Origin: Cryptomeria japonica
Taxonomy: Eukaryota > Streptophyta > Pinopsida > Cupressales > Cupressaceae
Direction of reading: 5' to 3'
DNA length: 64,000 nt
Assembly: GCF_030272615.1 (NCBI RefSeq)
Contig: NC_081412.1
Location: 664,728,481 to 664,792,480 of the forward strand
The notes under the pieces are model-generated. The model had not been told where the DNA came from and searched no databases. It saw only the letters and a program-made list of their open reading frames with translations. The position numbers and the translations under genes are program-made. This document shows, piece by piece, positions 1-11,370 of the stretch; position 1 is the stretch's first letter, and each line of letters starts with the position of its first letter.

Positions 1-277
1 TGAAGGCCCCACTAGAACTGTGTCTGCACTTCTATCACTGTTGTATACATAAAAGTAAGTGAATTTTTTTTTTTTTTGCATGATTTCAAATGATTGAATT
101 GTTGTTTTTATTAGTTTTTTGTTTTTGCATGGTTTCAAATGATTAAATTATGATTGTTTAATAGTTTGATTCCAAAAAATAGTGATAAGATGCATACTTA
201 TGGTTATTTATTTATTTTTGAACTTTTCTTTACATATATATGTAATATGATTCTATTTAGGTCAACCGATCTCAACC
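1..277 (+). other. non-coding leader with probable 5' intron of the transposase-like gene
   Basis: No reading frame continues from here into the downstream gene. A consensus donor (GTAAGT) lies at 55-60 and an acceptor (ending TTTAG) at 260, 18 bases before the first plausible start codon at 278. I infer a 5'-UTR intron of about 206 bp (55-260) with a leader exon before 55. The gene's promoter, and any terminus of the element on this side, would lie outside the window. Confidence 0.4.
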
Positions 278-3172
278 ATGGGAAAGAACAAGCGTGGAAT
301 GATGGAACAATGAGAGGCTCAAAAGGAAAGACAAAGGCAGTGTATGAAGAAATTTCATGACATAAGAACAATGGGAGAAGGTATGTCAACCACAACATCT
401 CAATTCGATTTACCAAACGAATATAATGCACCTAATGCAATTGTAGAAGAAACATTTGATAATTTACCATTTTAACCTAATACAATTGAAGAAGATACCG
501 CATTGAATAATCAATTAAATGATGAACATATTACACCTTCTCTACTTGATGAATTGAATGTACATAATGCACCGATGTTAACACCTCCTAGAATCATTCG
601 TAGGAAACCAAAGTATCTAATTGACATTGATGAGAATATATTGAAGTCAATGCCCAATAAAATGAATGAACGAACTTGTAGGAGAATGGTTAAAAGAATA
701 TGGCAAAACAATTTTAAAAACTTAAATCAAACTGCAAGATGTCAATTAATTGTTCAAATGATTAAAATTTTGAATTTTAGAGAGACAATGAAAATTCTAG
801 GCCTAAGATCATCTGAAAGTGACAGTGAAAGAACTATTATCGGAAATCTATTTGATGCATATCAATATATTGGTTCAAAATCACGTAGTAAAGATTCTAA
901 TGCTACTCGACGTGTCATAAAAAAAGATTGTTTGATAAGCAAAACAAGTAAGTCATTGAACATTAGTAGAACAACATTAAGTAAAGCATTAAAGAGGCGA
1001 GAACAAATAGAGGAACCTAACAATAATTCTCTTTGGGCATTCTTGGGTAGACTACCATGCAAAGACAAGGTTGTTGTAGATGCACTAAAAACATTAATTG
1101 AAAATTTTTGGCATGACAACACAAGAGTATCACCCAACCAAAGAGATGTTGTTAGAAGGTGAATTGGGTCTAAAAATCGTGAGCCACATGCGAAACATTA
1201 TTTGGATATGACTCAAACTAAGTTTTATGAAAGATTCCTTCAAAAGTTTCCTCAAATAAAAATATCTCAAAGATTTTTTGAAATGGCAAAACCTTTTTAT
1301 ATTAAGATTAATCATGTATGCACCACATGTTGTTGTAGGATGCATATTGAATTTTCCATGCATTATGATACTTTTCATCATATTTGTTCTACTTTGCACA
1401 CTAACGATGTTTTGCGGGAATGTAATATACAAGCACCTCCTAAGTCAGCAAGAGAATTTATTTCAAGTGTGTTATGTAATAGACATGATGGTTGCATTTA
1501 TTATAAGATGCCTTGTTTGGAAGGTTCTGGTTCTATATGTGGTGGTTTGCAACGTTTACCAAGATTCATACATTTGGAGAGCACACATGAAATTGGTACA
1601 AAACTAGTTTCTTTTGGAAAATACAAGACAGTCACATATGGAGTTAAAGATGGAAAAGATTTGAAGAGATGTGAGCTAGTGAAAAATGATATATGTGTAG
1701 CTCAATTTATGAAAATATTTCAAGAGAAACTAGTTTTTGAGTACATAATGCATACACATAGAGCTCGATGGTTAGATGAGCAATTCAAGTTGTGTAAGGA
1801 CACATTTCCTCTTGGCACCATTGTCTCTATCGTTGATTTCGCTGAAAATTATACACTACAACCTCAAAATGAAGTGCAATCCATGTATTATCACTCTACA
1901 CAAGTTTCTATTTTTGTACACAGCATTCATGCATGCAGATGATAGCACAGAGGAGGATAGAAAGGTTGTAAGAGAGTATCACTTCTACATAAGTCATGAT
2001 CGTACTCATTCATCAAAGTTTGTACAAGGATGCTTTAAAGTTTTCTATGATAGTTTAAGGGAAAGGAACATACGATACAACCGACACTAAATATGGTCAG
2101 ATAATTGCACCGCACAATTCAAGAATGCAAGGATGTTTTATTGGCTGACAAGGATGCATGTGACAAGCGGTGTACAACATTTTTGGAATTTCACTGAGGC
2201 TGGACATGGTAAGGGAGAGCACGATGGTGCAGGAGCATGTGTGAAAAGAACCCTAGCCAGGGAAGAATTGAAGTACGAAGGTGGTGCTGAGTTGATAGAT
2301 GCATAAACAATTGTGTGATGGTGTAAGTCTACGATGGGTCCAGGTAATCTAGGTACGTCATTGTTTCATAGATATTTTTGGTTGATTACTAAATCTAACA
2401 TTGAAAACTATGTAGATTGTTGTACAGTTGCAGGATCGAGTGACATGCACTCATTTATAAGTTCAAATTCAAGTTCACTGGTAATTTATACGAGACAAAT
2501 GGTATGTTTTTGCTCTTCATGCATATATTGTTTATGGGAAGAATGTGAATCAGAAGAGTGGGTTGACAAATGGTCTTGTAGACCATTGGTTCCCATTGAT
2601 TCATATCAAATTCCCAAAGCACTACAATTGAGCCAGATGGAGACATCAGCGGATTTTGACCATGTATCCGACCTAGTGGATTCAGGTGATTTTTTGAGTT
2701 AATTTTTTTGCAAGTATTCCTTTTGGTTCATTTTGTTGTACATCATACTTTATTTTTGGTATTAATTAACACTTTATAAAATGCAAGTCATCTGTATGCA
2801 GTTGTTGCAGAAGAGAACAATGAAGAAGGAACATATTACTATTTGTGTCGTTGTGTTGAGCCTAAAAGAAAATTGACAACCACAATCATTGACGGATAGA
2901 GTATTGAGTACCCAATAGGGTCTATTGCCATGACGGGAACATGGCTTCGGAGATACCCTATCAAGAATTCCGATGTTTGGTTGTTCGAGGACTTTGAAAC
3001 ACACAGACATATTCTTCATTTCTCTAACCTTGTTGTTGCAACAAATATTCATTTGATGAAGTATCGTGGTAGACCTCATAACAAGATTTTATGGAAAGTT
3101 CGTGAATCTAACCACGAGGCAATACTTGACACAATATGGGTTAGAGCTGATCCTAAAGGCTCACTTGATTGA
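278..3172 (+). pseudogene. decayed transposase-like gene, RNase H-fold type, two coding exons
   Basis: Frame 2 runs from ATG 278 with in-frame stops at 311, 473 and 1160. It shifts by one around 1915-1935 and continues in frame 0 with stops at 2088, 2304 and 2316. A phase-1 intron (2686-2801, GT...AG) joins a last exon 2802-3172 carrying one more stop at 2897. About 925 codons would be encoded. Acidic motifs spaced like a DDE/RNase H-fold nuclease are visible: VDFAEN (Asp at 1835), WSDN..AQFK (Asp at 2100) and GHGKGEHDGAG (2202-2234). A Cys cluster (CTTCCCR, about 1318-1340) and a cysteine-rich middle could bind zinc. I know this arrangement from uncharacterised plant and animal transposase-like proteins, so the nuclease role is inferred. 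Most stops can come from CGA, CAA or CAG by one C-to-T change. The first exon's N-terminus is basic. No functional product is possible from this copy. Confidence 0.7.
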
Positions 3173-3240
3173 TTCTACGGTTCAGAGTAGAATGATTTTG
3201 AGAATTTTGTATAAATCGTCGATGAATTGTTCTATATTCA

Positions 3241-3560
3241 TTTTTTGTATATATAAATGCCCATGAGCTGATTTTTACATGTTTAGGGGCATACTTTTGT
3301 ATATTTAAGTGGCAATGAGCTGATTTCTACAAATGTACATGCCAAATTTTGTACATTAAAATGGCGATGAGCTGAATCGCACATATTGTAATGCCAAATT
3401 TTGTATAAAAGCCCGTGAGATGATTTGTATATTAAAATGGCGATGAGCTAAATCGCATATATTGTAATGCCAAATTTTGAATAAAAGCCCATGAGATTAT
3501 TTGTAAGATAATTTTTTGTATAATCAAATAGCCAAGAGCTGATTTGAATAATATGTGACA
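3241..3560. repeat. degenerate 76-bp tandem repeat after the transposase-like gene
   Basis: Two clear units start at 3361 and 3437 (ATGGCGATGAGCT...), 76 bp apart. Weaker units flank them, and a GAGCTGATT core recurs at least five times between 3266 and 3545. No coding frame runs through it. It sits directly behind the stop codon of the transposase-like gene, so it may be that gene's 3' region or an internal repeat of the same element. Confidence 0.65.
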
Positions 3561-3800
3561 ATGTTTTGTGACTATTTTGTGTGTCAATGTTTTGTGACTA
3601 TGTTTTGAGTATATGTGATGTGTCCTTAGTCAATCATGAGCATTCTTGATTCTTGTATAATCATGGATAATTATTTGAGTCATTATCAGGTCATAGGGGT
3701 GATAGATTGATACTAGATACAATTTGAGCAAAAATTATCATTGTTGTCAAAAAAATTGTCAAAAAAGTTGTCAAGCAACTTCTACATTGCGTCGATAGGG

Positions 3801-4985
3801 TATGACTCTTGACGTTCTGGTGCTTTGGGATGCATGAAAGGGGCATGCCTAGCATAAACATGCCCACCCGGATGCGCTCGCGACGTCGGTTTGTGCACAC
3901 GAGGAACAAAATCAATTCTAGCCAATCTTGCAACTTTTCCTTGCAAGCAACTGACGATTTTTTGAGCAGGCGAAAAAATGCTACTAATTGAAAATGGCTT
4001 CGAGTCGTCAAAAAATGAGATAGGCCATTGTAGATGAGCCCCATGTAACTCCACGGGATCAAACAGATCGACCATATATGTCGTGGATTGGAAGAAACAG
4101 TCCGTCAAATTTTGAAAATTTTTTAGACTCAGGGCACTTGAGAGATCTCACCGGTAGCATATGACTCTCGACGTTCTGGTGCTTTGGGATGTATGATAGG
4201 GGTATTCCTAGCATAAAAATGCCCACCCAGATGTGCTCGCAACGTCGGTTTGTGCACACGAGGAACATAATCAATTCTAGCCAATCTTGCAACTTTTCCT
4301 TGCAAGCAACTAGCGATTTTTTGAGCAGGCGAAAAAATGCTACTAATTGAAAATGGCTTCGAGTCGTCAAAAACCAAGATAGGCCATTGTAGAAAAGCCT
4401 CATGTGACCCCACGAGATCAAATAGATCACCCGTATGTGTCGTGGATTGGAAGAAATAGTCCGTCAAATTTTGACAATTTTTTGGACTCAGGGCACTTGA
4501 GAGATCTCACCGGTAGGGTATGACTCTCGATGTTCTGGTGCTTTGGGATGCATGATAGGGGCATGCCTAGCATAAACATGCCCACTTGGATGCGCTTGCA
4601 ATGTCGGTTTGTGCATACGAGGAATAGAATCGATTCTAGCCAATCTTGCAATTTTTCCTTGCAAGCAACTGATGGTTTTTGAGCAGGCAAAAAAATGCTA
4701 CTAATTGAAAATGGTTTTGATTCATCAAAAACTGAGATATGCCATTGTAGATAAGCCTCACACGACCCCATGGGATCAAACAGATTGACCATATGTGTCA
4801 TGGATTGGAAGAAACAGTCCGTCAATTTTTGACAATTTTTTGGACTCAGGGCACTTGAGAGATCTCACCAGTAGGGTATGACTCTCGACATTCTGGTGCT
4901 TTGGGATGCATGAAAGGGGTATGCCTAGCATAAATATGCCCACCCGGACGTGCTCATGATGTTAGTTTGTGCACACGAGGAATAA
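3801..4985. repeat. 359-bp tandem array, about 3.3 copies
   Basis: The word TATGACTC followed by TCGACGTTCTGG-like sequence starts at 3801, 4160, 4519 and 4877, giving periods of 359, 359 and 358 bp. The last unit breaks off near 4985. Units are GC-richer than the surroundings and contain TGTGCACACGAGG and TTGCAAGCAACT blocks. The minus strand stays open for 110-130 codons per unit, but neighbouring units are open in different frames and there is no start context, so I read this as repeat, not gene. The word TTTGTGCACACG also occurs at the possible element end near 8529. Confidence 0.85.
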
Positions 4986-5054
4986 AATTTGACCATTGCG
5001 AGCGTGAGGGTGCTCTTGCACCAAACACATTGTTGTTTAAATTCATATTGTCAA

Positions 5055-5342
5055 TTTTTGTTGTTTATATTCATATTGTTAATTACATATGCAAATATTC
5101 ATTTAAATTTATAAAAGGGAAACCACCAAATACAACGAATACACAATAATGAACTAAATACAAGGAGTTTTGTACGGTTAATTCAACATTTTAGAAATTT
5201 TATCAAATCATATTCCACGATTGTAATGCTTTATATCATATATTTTTGTTGTTTATATTCATATTTTTGATTACATATACAAATATTCATTTAAATTTAT
5301 AAAAGGACAACCACAAAATACAATGAATACAAAATAATGAAC
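5055..5342. repeat. pair of about 100-bp direct repeats, 188 bp apart
   Basis: Segments 5055-5155 and 5243-5342 share TTTTTGTTGTTTATATTC, the ATTTAAATTTATAAAAGG block and the terminal AATAATGAACT. The spacer is AT-rich and non-coding. Both lie between the 359-bp array and the 3' end of the minus-strand gene. Confidence 0.75.
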
Positions 5343-5524
5343 TCATTACACATTTATTGGATCGAATATCGATATTTATATATATATAAAAAGGCATGTC
5401 TGCCAAGTCAATACAAGTATTACAAAAATGTGGCATATGCCATGTCCAAATCAATATACAATAAAAATGTAGATATATCTACATGTATTGGTCATTCTAT
5501 GACCAAAATTAACACTATATGATC

Positions 5525-8147
5525 CTAAACTTCTGGTGGATCATCAAAATCAAGCCTCTTCGGTGCAGTACGCGGCTCTGTAGATGGCTGCAAAACCACA
5601 ATTCAAAAGCCAAGTTAGAATTCTTTTGTAGAAAATAGTTCGCAATTGACATCATAACTATGCATTTAACTTTAATTCCTTTGCAATTGAAATGTAGATT
5701 ACCTCATCGGCTGATCCAAGAGCTAATGTCTTCGCTCTCCTCTTCTTGTCACTCTTAGGAGTTTTCTTGAAGACATACTTAAATGGATCCAAGTTATGGC
5801 CATACCTCGAAGGAATCTATTATAGATTAAATGTACAATTAATACAATGTACTAACATAAATATATCAAAAACACTTAAAAACTATAATATAGAGAACAA
5901 TGATGTACTTGTGCCTCAGATGCTTCTCCAATGGACTGAGGATGGTTCACCATCGATGTAGAAACGGTCGCTATTACCTATACAAAAAATGTACAAAGAT
6001 TAAATATAATTAATATAATTATAAGTATTGAAGGTTGAAAACAATTAATTTTACATATCAAACAAAAGTGTACTGGATCCTGATATGCTTCTCTAGTGCA
6101 AGGAGGAGGGTTCTCCATTGACAAAATAGGTATGGATATTTGTTGTATGAAAAAAATATAAGATTATAATATATCACAAGTTCACATGTACGCGTGCATA
6201 TAATCATGAAATCAAGAAAATAAAGTAGAGATACATACCTCCGCCCTCTCTTGATTCATGGGTGAATCAAGTGCATTCAACATATCCACAAAGCTCAATG
6301 GTCGCTGTACATGTAAAATAGACAAACAACACTAATCAATCTACAAACCCCAACGAATACTTGATTTCAACATTTTCAAACAATTGTACAACTAAAAATG
6401 TGTTCAATTACCTTCTTCACACATTTTGGCGTCTTTGAGATATTCTTTTTCTTTGGACAAGCCCTAGACGTGGAGGGGGTGCCCTAAAAATAGAAAATTA
6501 ACATGAGATATTAGTACAGATAATAAATTAAACATAATTTAAAAATCTAAAATGAAATGACTTGCATATTCCATCAAAACAATACATAAATAGAGTTGTA
6601 CAAAATATGATACCGTATAGCCTTGTAGGCCAAAATCGATCACTGACAGCGTGATGTCATCAATCTGGGACATTTCGTCCCCTATCAAAACCTACAAACC
6701 AGAAATTGGACCAAGCATTAAAGATAGTTAGTATATCTTGTATTTTTTTGAATTCAAAGTGTACTATTCTATTTTAACATGTTACAAAATTTATACCTCA
6801 GGCGTCGAAGTTGTAGCTGTGGTAACTGGGGGAGGTGTATGGGATTCCGCTGCTGCATCCTGAAATGCATATTATTTGTCTCAATTTAAATTGATGTATA
6901 AATAAAAATTCATTTATGTAATTACAAAATTAAAGTGACTGATAAATAAAATGTTATGAATTCAAATCAACACACCTGTGTCTGTGGCTCATGGGCAAAC
7001 ACCATGTCCATCAACTCATCTGTCAATGCGACATCCTCAACCGTGTGAGCCTAACATCTACAACCACAAATCATGCATAGATGATATGAGTATCCATCTG
7101 CACCGACTGCATCATCTATCCCCAAGCATATCCCCGAGCAACTGACACACATATGCTCGATAGGATTTATGTCACCCTCTAATGGCTCATCATCCAATAC
7201 AATAGGGTGTGCTAATGATGTCCCATGCTAGATGATGGCACCAGTCAATGCTGTGGTTGCCTGAAGAGTCTGTAGATCCATCGACTCTTTCAGCTCTAAT
7301 GGGACAACCTGATGCACCTTGGGTTTGGGTGCTAGGGGGTGGCGACTCTTCGCGACTAATCGCCTATAGGCTCCAGGTCTATCTTGGGCAAAGCCACCAC
7401 CTCTACCATGAAACTCTCTCATGTCAAAATAATTTGGGTGCACATTGAGCACAAACTCACAATATATTTTTCTCAAAAAATATAATGGCACCTCATAATT
7501 ATTACAAGGTGGATCGTCAAAGACCATCCACCACCTTTGCCAAAAAAGATTCTTCATCTGCACATTGGTATACCAATGTATGGGAAACCTCTTTGCATTA
7601 GGAGGTAATGACTGACCAATTTTGGGGTCAACAAAAAGGGCACATATTTGTTGTTTAGAAATATTTTTGTTTTTAACTCCATCGTATGAGAGCCCATTGG
7701 TATAGAATTGACAACACCTATCCCTAAAGCTTCCCCATTTGGTAATTTCAATGGAAACAACTATGGCACCACTAGCTAATGTTTCTAGGCTAGTGGCGAG
7801 GGATTGATGATGGTCAAGTTCAGAAGTTTTCAATTTTACAATCAGTCTATTGATTTTGGATGTATTTTGCGCTAACTGATTAATTAATTCTTCTCGTGTT
7901 TTGGTTGTGCGGTCAAAAGGAGGAATTGGGGGTTGTTCTTGTGTGTTTTCAGGAGGTGCATTTGGTTGTTCTTGTGGGTTTTTAGGAGGTGCATTTGGTT
8001 GTTCTTGTTTTGGATTAGAAGAATCTGGTTTTTGAAACAAAAAATGAAAAACCCTAATCAAAATTAATGAAATTAAATTCAAAATGTAAAACAAATTGCA
8101 TAAACCAGAAAGAAAGACAAAAAAAACAAAAACTAACCTTGATCCAT
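5525..8147 (-). pseudogene. unrecognised multi-exon gene with two premature stops
   Basis: Proposed exons in transcript order: 8147-8138, 8024-6976, 6859-6797, 6691-6614, 6483-6412, 6304-6239, one ending at 6076, 5977-5909, 5816-5703 and 5587-5525. Exons 1 and 2 total 353 codons. All later resolvable exons are multiples of three (63, 78, 72, 66, 69, 114, 63) with GT donors and AG acceptors in phase 0, which is hard to get by chance. The first ATG (8147) is followed after 10 nt by a 113-bp intron. In-frame TAG codons lie at 7230-7228 and 7053-7051, and the exon ending at 6076 lacks an AG acceptor. The product would be about 550 residues: a Pro/Gln-rich repeat near the start (NAPPKNPQEQ-type), a globular middle with many Trp and Phe, a Cys-rich stretch (C..C...C then C..C.C.C, about 7125-7055), then basic KKKR-type segments and a short acidic end. 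I do not recognise the family. It faces the transposase-like gene tail to tail. Confidence 0.65.
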
Positions 8148-8270
8148 AGCCCGAGGACAAATTTCGCACCCCGTTCACGGTTTAGCTTAAAAAATGGGAA
8201 AAAAAGAGTAAAAAATGCGCTTTTTGGGTAAATGAGGATGCAGTTTTTGTTAAAAAAAATTTTCATTAGG

Positions 8271-8488
8271 CACCGCATACGCAGTTTTACTAGGATTATT
8301 AGCGCGCACGTGCTCATTTTCCTATAAGCAGCACATATGCGCTAATTTTCCTAGGCGTAGCGCGTACGCGCTCAGTTTCCTAAGCTTAGCGTGTATGCAC
8401 TACCTTTTTTAGGCTTGGGAAGAACAAACCTAAGCGCGCATGCGGGAATTTGAAATTTTAAAACTGCATACGCGTTGCCTATTTTTCC
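8271..8488. repeat. cluster of about seven 24-bp palindrome-centred repeats
   Basis: Units begin near 8271, 8301, 8328, 8358, 8387, 8432 and 8464. Each has a palindromic core of the GCGCGTACGCGC or GCACATATGCGC type followed by a CTMATTTTCCTA-like tail. Sequence outside the cluster is AT-rich and poor in CG, so the cores stand out. It lies directly upstream of the minus-strand gene and inside the likely element end. Subterminal arrays of this kind bind transposon proteins in CACTA and related elements; that role here is inference. Confidence 0.7.
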
Positions 8489-8499
8489 AAGTTTTTTTT

Positions 8500-8543
8500 G
8501 GGTGGTGTCCACTTTTCTGACCACCATCTTTGTGCACACGCCC
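8500..8543. other. possible right terminus of the two-gene element
   Basis: Read on the minus strand this block begins GGGCGTGTGCACAAAG and ends CACCACCC. It contains a GGTGGT...ACCACC inverted pair (8501-8525). Outside it the sequence changes to an unrelated RNase H remnant. The matching left terminus is not in the window, so a terminal inverted repeat cannot be shown. Confidence 0.3.
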
Positions 8544-8619
8544 AATAGTAGAAACTCTTAATAGAAGGACATCTAAATTTCCCAGTAAACTTTATGAGAT
8601 GAAATACTAGGATGAGAAA

Positions 8620-9129
8620 ATGAGAGGGAGATGGTTAGGTTTGAAGATCCCTCCCTTCGTAGGAGTAAGCAACTTTGATAAAAATAAGTTAAGAGAAGAT
8701 TGCATATGGAAGGTCCCCAAAAAAGGGTGGGCTAAGCTTAACTTCGATGGAGCATCTCAGAGGAATCTGGGTCCTATAGGGATAGGATGTTGTCTACATG
8801 ATGATACTGGTAGGGAATTAGCTAAGTTGGCCAAACCTATAGGTATTGAATCCAATAATAAATAAGAGATTCTAGCTTTAGTTGAAGGCCTCCTCTTATG
8901 TCAAAGCTTGGGAATAAGTAAGATCGCTATAGAAGGAGATTCGACTATCATAATCAATGGCCTTCGAAAAGGTTTTCTTCCTAATTGGAAGATAAATGCA
9001 ATCTTATCAAGGGATCTAAGCCTCCTCAAGGATTTCAAGAAAACAACCTTCAATCATATTTATAGAGAAGGTAACTCTAGAGTGGATGAATTAGCCAATG
9101 CAGGGGCTGATGGGAATTTTATAAGTTAA
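8620..9129 (+). pseudogene. RNase H domain remnant of a LINE-type retroelement
   Basis: A single frame broken by TAA at 8863 shows the plant RVT_3-type RNase H order: GWAKLNFDGAS (first Asp), E.LALVEGLLLC (Glu), IEGDS (second Asp) and an REGNSRVDELAN end (last Asp). All four acidic positions are present. This domain normally ends the pol of plant non-LTR elements or stands alone as a related protein. No reverse transcriptase lies upstream because the putative transposon terminus is only 80 bp away. It is probably a truncated LINE tail; the stop makes it non-functional. Confidence 0.7.
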
Positions 9130-9486
9130 GATAGGGTCCTCCTTTTGTCCTAAGAGCATACTGTAAGGTTTAGATTTCTTAGGATTTTGTTTTCCAAAGT
9201 TAGGATTCGGTATCTCTTTGGGGATTCTTCCTACAAACTAGGCCCACCTTAAGATGAAGGTAAATATGTCAGTGTCAGATGGTAAGGGCTAGGCTTCAAT
9301 TAGTAGAGAAATATTCTTTGTTGTCTAGATGTCCATCCCAAACCATCTCAAAAATATCTAATTAGTCTCAATTCCTGAATGAACGAGGATAAGCTCGATA
9401 TTGAAGTAGGGTCCTCTTCTTTATTTTATGAATATTTGTCGTATTCAAAGAAATATACAGTGAAACATTTGTATAGGTGTATATTT
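9130..9486. other. non-coding stretch after the RNase H remnant
   Basis: No frame, repeat or recognisable element was seen. It could be the 3' untranslated part of the LINE remnant, but no A-rich tail marks its end. Confidence 0.4.
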
Positions 9487-9866
<380 letters not shown>

Positions 9867-10255
9867 AATCTTTAAGGGAGAGTTAAAGGCTTATAGACAT
9901 ATGTATAATGTCATCGACTTGCAGCTCATTTTTTTTAGCATAGCCTTTCTTCTTCTTAAATTAAATCCTCTTTTTTTGCCGGCATACTTAGAGCTGATGA
10001 TGCGATATTCCTTGTCGTATATGCCAGCTATAACTAAGTAGCTCACTCAATTAACGGCGACGGTATTAATAACCTTGATCTTGAATATCATATATCTCCA
10101 CTATCCCTGCATCGTGACCCTTTATTCTCGTATATCAAATCAGTCCTTTACCAAGATAGATGAGCTATATTTTATGGAGCCTTTTGAAACTCAATTAATA
10201 TAAGTAATGGTTTTGTTTGTAAAGTAGGTGGTTATTTAAGAAAGTTAAGCTCATT

Positions 10256-10873
10256 ATGGATACTCTGCTAAGGCTTGTAGGGCTTAAGCATCAAATGGAT
10301 TTTACAGGGGACATCAAGGAAGACAGACTAAAAGGCATTCTCGTCTTCCCAAATGTCTTGGTTATTAGGGCGATCAAGAAAATTCTTGGGGAGGAGTATA
10401 TTAAGAATGAGGATTGCACTAGGGCCAATTCTGATATTGCAGCAATGTTCTTAGTGGTGGCCTTGGACTATGAAAGGGGCAAGGAGGTGGTGATGAAATT
10501 ATGGAGAAGCATCTTTAAGAAAGATTTGTTGGGTGAACTGGAGAGGGTGGTCTTCAATGTGGATGAGGAGCTTACTATCCCTAAGCCCCACACCTACGAT
10601 AGAATCATATGGAAAAATAACCCGGTGCCCAGATTTCCAATCTTGGAAATCGAAGACGACGCTGCCTTTGCGGCCTACAACGCGATTAGGCAGAGGAATG
10701 TTTCCTTTCTTATAGGCCGAGTTAAGGATCTGGGTGGGGCTATTTCCCACAATGCTATTGTAACCTGGGTAATCTTTCATCTTGTAGTCAACATCAAAAG
10801 GACTTTTGTGTTGTATCAATATAAAAGATACCATGGCTGCAATAGCAATTGTGGAAAATGTAAGAAAAATTAG
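10256..10873 (+). CDS. hypothetical 205-codon frame in a probable retroposed segment
   Basis: An unbroken ATG-to-TAG frame encodes a soluble, mixed-charge protein with no signal peptide or clear membrane span. The first 140 residues look like ordinary globular sequence (LKGILVFPNVLVIRAIKKIL, then EEYIKNEDC). The last 30 residues are Cys-rich and basic (CNSNCGKCKKN) and may be read-through after decay. I do not recognise the family. About 470 bp downstream an A-rich run follows TGATAAAAAAATAAAA (11338-11353), like a LINE 3' end, so the frame may belong to a 5'-truncated retroposon. A second segment ending the same way, with an unrelated frame, lies at 36060-37361. Confidence 0.4.
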   Translation: MDTLLRLVGLKHQMDFTGDIKEDRLKGILVFPNVLVIRAIKKILGEEYIKNEDCTRANSDIAAMFLVVALDYERGKEVVMKLWRSIFKKDLLGELERVVFNVDEELTIPKPHTYDRIIWKNNPVPRFPILEIEDDAAFAAYNAIRQRNVSFLIGRVKDLGGAISHNAIVTWVIFHLVVNIKRTFVLYQYKRYHGCNSNCGKCKKN

Positions 10874-11370
10874 GTTATATGAAAAGTTGTATGTGTATTG
10901 GCTAACAATTCATGAAGTGGTTTGTAGGGCAGTGTTGAGAGTTTTTTGCAGGTATCAGAGATAGCATATATTCTAGGTGTCAAGTTAGCTGAGGAAAGGC
11001 ATTAACGAAAGCAAAGGCAGACTGTTGATAGAAGTAGTCCTTCGAGGGAGGACCATTGCTATAAATAATGATAAAGAAAAGTAATATCATCTAGGCTTGC
11101 AGGTGTATTCTTAGTTCAGGATGATAGATTCGAATGGTCACGATGTAATCACAAGTGCTGTGAAGATGTCATAATGTAATCATAAATGGTCTTTTCTAAT
11201 TGGACTTTATGTCTCGGGCAAGGACGAAGGTTTTCTCCTCTCCGCTCTTTCCTACAGGCGCCTGCACTGAGCAGAGAATGTAATATAATGTAATGTTGTT
11301 TCTAATCTAATTAAATTCTATGGCTTTGGCCTTTTACTGATAAAAAAATAAAAAATAAAAAATATTATAT
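10874..11370 (+). other. probable retroposon 3' untranslated region and A-rich tail
   Basis: The segment has no frame. It ends with TTTTACTGATAAAAAAATAA followed by more A-rich sequence to about 11363, the usual form of a plant LINE 3' end. I could not find a matching target duplication upstream. Confidence 0.4.

Noticed and set aside
503..503. Start of the transposase-like gene at 503
   Set aside because: The codon is TTG and the same frame extends upstream to an ATG at 278 with a suitable acceptor before it.
3691..4825. Four minus-strand frames of 108-132 codons
   Set aside because: They recur with the 359-bp tandem unit, shift frame between units and lack start context, so they are open by repetition.
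3241..4985. Regular direct repeats suggesting a CRISPR-like array
   Set aside because: Units are long and contiguous without unique spacers; no cas-like genes; plant nuclear context.
8178..8178. Start of the minus-strand gene at 8178 with a hydrophobic N-terminus
   Set aside because: The codon is GTG and the hydrophobic stretch is translated intron; ATG 8147 plus a 113-bp GT-AG intron gives a consistent frame.
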